A stretch of 5,648 nucleotides of DNA from Candidatus Omnitrophota bacterium (GTDB lineage: Bacteria; Omnitrophota; Gorgyraeia; Pluralincolimonadales; Pluralincolimonadaceae). Under the pieces are notes generated by a model, which saw only the letters and a program-made list of their open reading frames with translations, made no database searches and was not told the DNA's origin. How positions within the stretch are numbered: position 1 is the stretch's first letter; the number at the start of each line of letters is the position of its first letter. Position numbers and translations under genes: made by a program. Positions 5,039 to 5,648 of this stretch are shown here, in pieces. The DNA lies in contig JBAZFB010000037.1 in the NCBI GenBank assembly GCA_041653595.1, positions 1 through 5,648 on the forward strand, in the 5' to 3' direction.

Positions 5039-5059
5039 CATCAGATATGCAATCTGATG
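5039..5059. promoter_or_regulatory. Dyad in the TIR-like gene leader, candidate operator or hairpin
   Basis: catcagat (5039-5046) and atctgatg (5052-5059) are perfect 8-bp inverted arms with a 5-bp centre. It lies about 20-40 nt after the predicted transcription start and 45 nt before the start codon, a place suited to a repressor roadblock or an mRNA hairpin. Confidence 0.55.
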
Positions 5060-5083
5060 TCCTTTATCCAAAACTACTAAAAT

Positions 5084-5112
5084 ATTATACAGCGGATAGG
5101 GGGCAAGTGCAA
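5084..5112 (-). promoter_or_regulatory. Promoter of the TIR-like gene
   Basis: Minus strand: a perfect -10 TATAAT (5084-5089) and, 17 bp away, TTGCAC (5107-5112) as a weak -35 keeping only the TTG. Predicted transcription start near 5077, giving a leader of about 80 nt. Confidence 0.65.
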
Positions 5113-5207
5113 GTATAGAGCCGCGGAAGAGGCGAGTGAGCGAATTGAAAATTTAGCCTTTTATGAGCATTTTGGCGGTTTATATGTCCCCTTTTAGGAG
5201 ACCAAAA

Positions 5208-5263
5208 GGCTCAAAACTGTCCGAGCCCGGCACCCTGTTTGTGCCGGGTAAGTTTTTTGAGCC
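5208..5263. other. Compound hairpin inside the nested element
   Basis: The inner stem cccggcac (5226-5233) and gtgccggg (5241-5248) has a 7-nt loop. An outer stem ggctcaaaact (5208-5218) pairs with agttttttgagcc (5251-5263), with two extra T. A competing small hairpin cctttt/aaaagg (5190-5195, 5204-5209) overlaps the outer left arm. Confidence 0.65.
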
Positions 5264-5304
5264 CCGCCAAAACGCAAAAGAAAAGGCGGCCCGTAAACCT
5301 ACTC

Positions 5305-5339
5305 CACCTCCGAGGAGGCCTACGGCCACCTCGGAGGTG
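5305..5339. other. Very stable GC-rich hairpin inside the nested element
   Basis: cacctccgagg (5305-5315) pairs perfectly with 5329-5339; after one A-A mismatch, ggcc pairs with ggcc around a tac triloop. No T-run on either strand follows directly, so it is a structural hairpin and not a clear terminator. Confidence 0.8.
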
Positions 5340-5395
5340 TAAAATGCTAAGGGCAAATTTTTACCTGAGTGAACAAGCCGCTTCCGCGGCAAGGC

Positions 5396-5437
5396 AAAAA
5401 ACAAGCCGCAGGGAAGATTGATGTCTCCCCTGCGGCT
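5396..5437 (-). terminator. Rho-independent terminator of the glutamate dehydrogenase gene
   Basis: On the minus strand AGCCGCAGGG (5428-5437) pairs perfectly with CCCTGCGGCT (5404-5413) over a 14-nt loop, then TG and a run of six T (5396-5401). It lies about 50 nt after the stop codon and should isolate the gdhA-like gene from the TIR-like gene. Confidence 0.88.
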
Positions 5438-5440
5438 GTT

Positions 5441-5488
5441 ACTTCTCGACTCTCCGCCTACGGCGAATCGCTCGAAGAATATTAAGTT
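5441..5488 (-). other. 3' untranslated segment of the glutamate dehydrogenase transcript
   Basis: A small dyad cgcc-tac-ggcg (5455-5465) lies here, flanked by near-complementary cttctcga and tcgaagaa. Its 9-mer gcctacggc also occurs in the apex of the hairpin 5305-5339 (5318-5326). Confidence 0.35.
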
Positions 5489-5648
5489 TTATACTACGCC
5501 GTGGGCGAGCATGGCATCCGCGACTTTCACGAAGCCGGCTATGTTGGCGCCGTTGACGTAATTTACATATTTACTGTTCGGATCTTTTCCGTATTTAACG
5601 CAAGACTCGTGGATATTAATCATTATCTGGAGAAGCCTCTCGTCCACT
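5489..5648 (-). CDS. gdhA: Glutamate dehydrogenase, C-terminal 52 residues (partial)
   Basis: The reading frame on the minus strand enters from beyond base 5648 and ends at TAA (5489-5491). It reads VDERLLQIMINIHESCVKYG, then KDPNSKYVNYVNGANIAGFV and KVADAMLAHGVV. The YVNGANIAGFxKVADAMLxxGVV ending is the hallmark C-terminus of the hexameric (about 450-aa) glutamate dehydrogenases, which interconvert glutamate with 2-oxoglutarate and ammonium in the cytosol. The catalytic and nucleotide-binding domains are outside the window, so cofactor choice (NADP is usual for gdhA) cannot be judged. The gene is followed by its own strong terminator, so it is a separate transcription unit from the accessory genes. 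Confidence 0.92.
   Translation of the reverse strand, partial: VDERLLQIMINIHESCVKYGKDPNSKYVNYVNGANIAGFVKVADAMLAHGVV

Larger units (their letters stand above)
5113..5400. other. Non-coding stretch with a nested inverted-repeat element (5120-5390)
   Basis: No convincing gene. Arms pair in nested order: gccgcggaag (5120-5129) with 5381-5390, 10 bp; aaaatttagcc (5148-5158) with ggcaaatttt (5352-5361), one bulge; agcatttt (5166-5173) with aaaatgct (5341-5348); and ttttggcgg (5170-5178) with ccgccaaaa (5264-5272), partly exclusive with the previous pair. Inside are two closed hairpins (5208-5263 and 5305-5339). ccgcc (5264-5268) can alternatively pair with ggcgg (5285-5289). It could be a structured RNA or a foldable non-autonomous mobile element. 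I see no obvious target-site duplication and no protein partner. Confidence 0.6.

Noticed and set aside
5180..5404. Minus-strand 74-aa ORF in the gdhA-TIR spacer
   Set aside because: It runs straight through both strong hairpins, has low-complexity glycine-rich translation caused by them, no good ribosome site, and no family resemblance. The overlapping plus-strand 60-aa ORF (5239-5421) fails for the same reasons.

Overview
The window looks like a bacterial chromosome segment, probably from an uncultivated lineage. Genes are dense and mostly on the minus strand, with sigma70-type promoters and Shine-Dalgarno sites. The arginine AGG and isoleucine ATA usage, and the mix of gene families, remind me of candidate phyla such as Omnitrophota. 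That is an impression only; nothing in the sequence proves the taxon.

Layout. (1) Bases 1-2230, minus strand: a compact metabolic/redox operon. In transcription order it holds a 47-aa small ORF, a nitroreductase-family flavoprotein, an OsmC-family peroxide-reductase-like protein, and a TrpB2-type tryptophan synthase beta homologue whose C-terminus lies beyond base 1. A near-consensus promoter (2239-2266) sits so close to the small ORF that its mRNA would be almost leaderless. (2) Bases 2241-2512: a divergent XRE/Cro-type regulator. Its start codon lies in one arm of a perfect 12-bp inverted repeat, and the other arm covers the -10 of the opposing promoter. (3) Bases 2603-3226, minus: a type II toxin-antitoxin pair (AbrB/SpoVT-like antitoxin, RelE/ParE-like toxin) with an ATGA overlap, a strong promoter, and a palindrome touching the -35. 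(4) Bases 3371-3892, minus: an ORF6N (KilA-N superfamily) protein whose coding sequence contains nearly the same palindrome. (5) Bases 4173-4994, minus: a C-terminal TIR-like (PF10137 type) protein, probably a defence effector, with its own promoter and a leader dyad. (6) Bases 5113-5488: a roughly 270-bp non-coding element of nested inverted repeats, then the strong intrinsic terminator of a gdhA-like glutamate dehydrogenase gene, whose last 52 codons close the window.

The accessory stretch (about 2240-5400) is placed between housekeeping metabolic genes. Its spacers carry copies of a repeat made of a palindrome with a gacaNtgtc core followed by a conserved tail. The palindrome arms differ between copies but keep pairing. 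The most unusual signals are this repeat family, the palindrome shared by the toxin-antitoxin promoter and the ORF6N gene, and the nested structure at 5120-5390. The accessory genes look like a small defence/regulation island. No cyclase, recombinase or transposase is visible, so joint function of these genes is inference.
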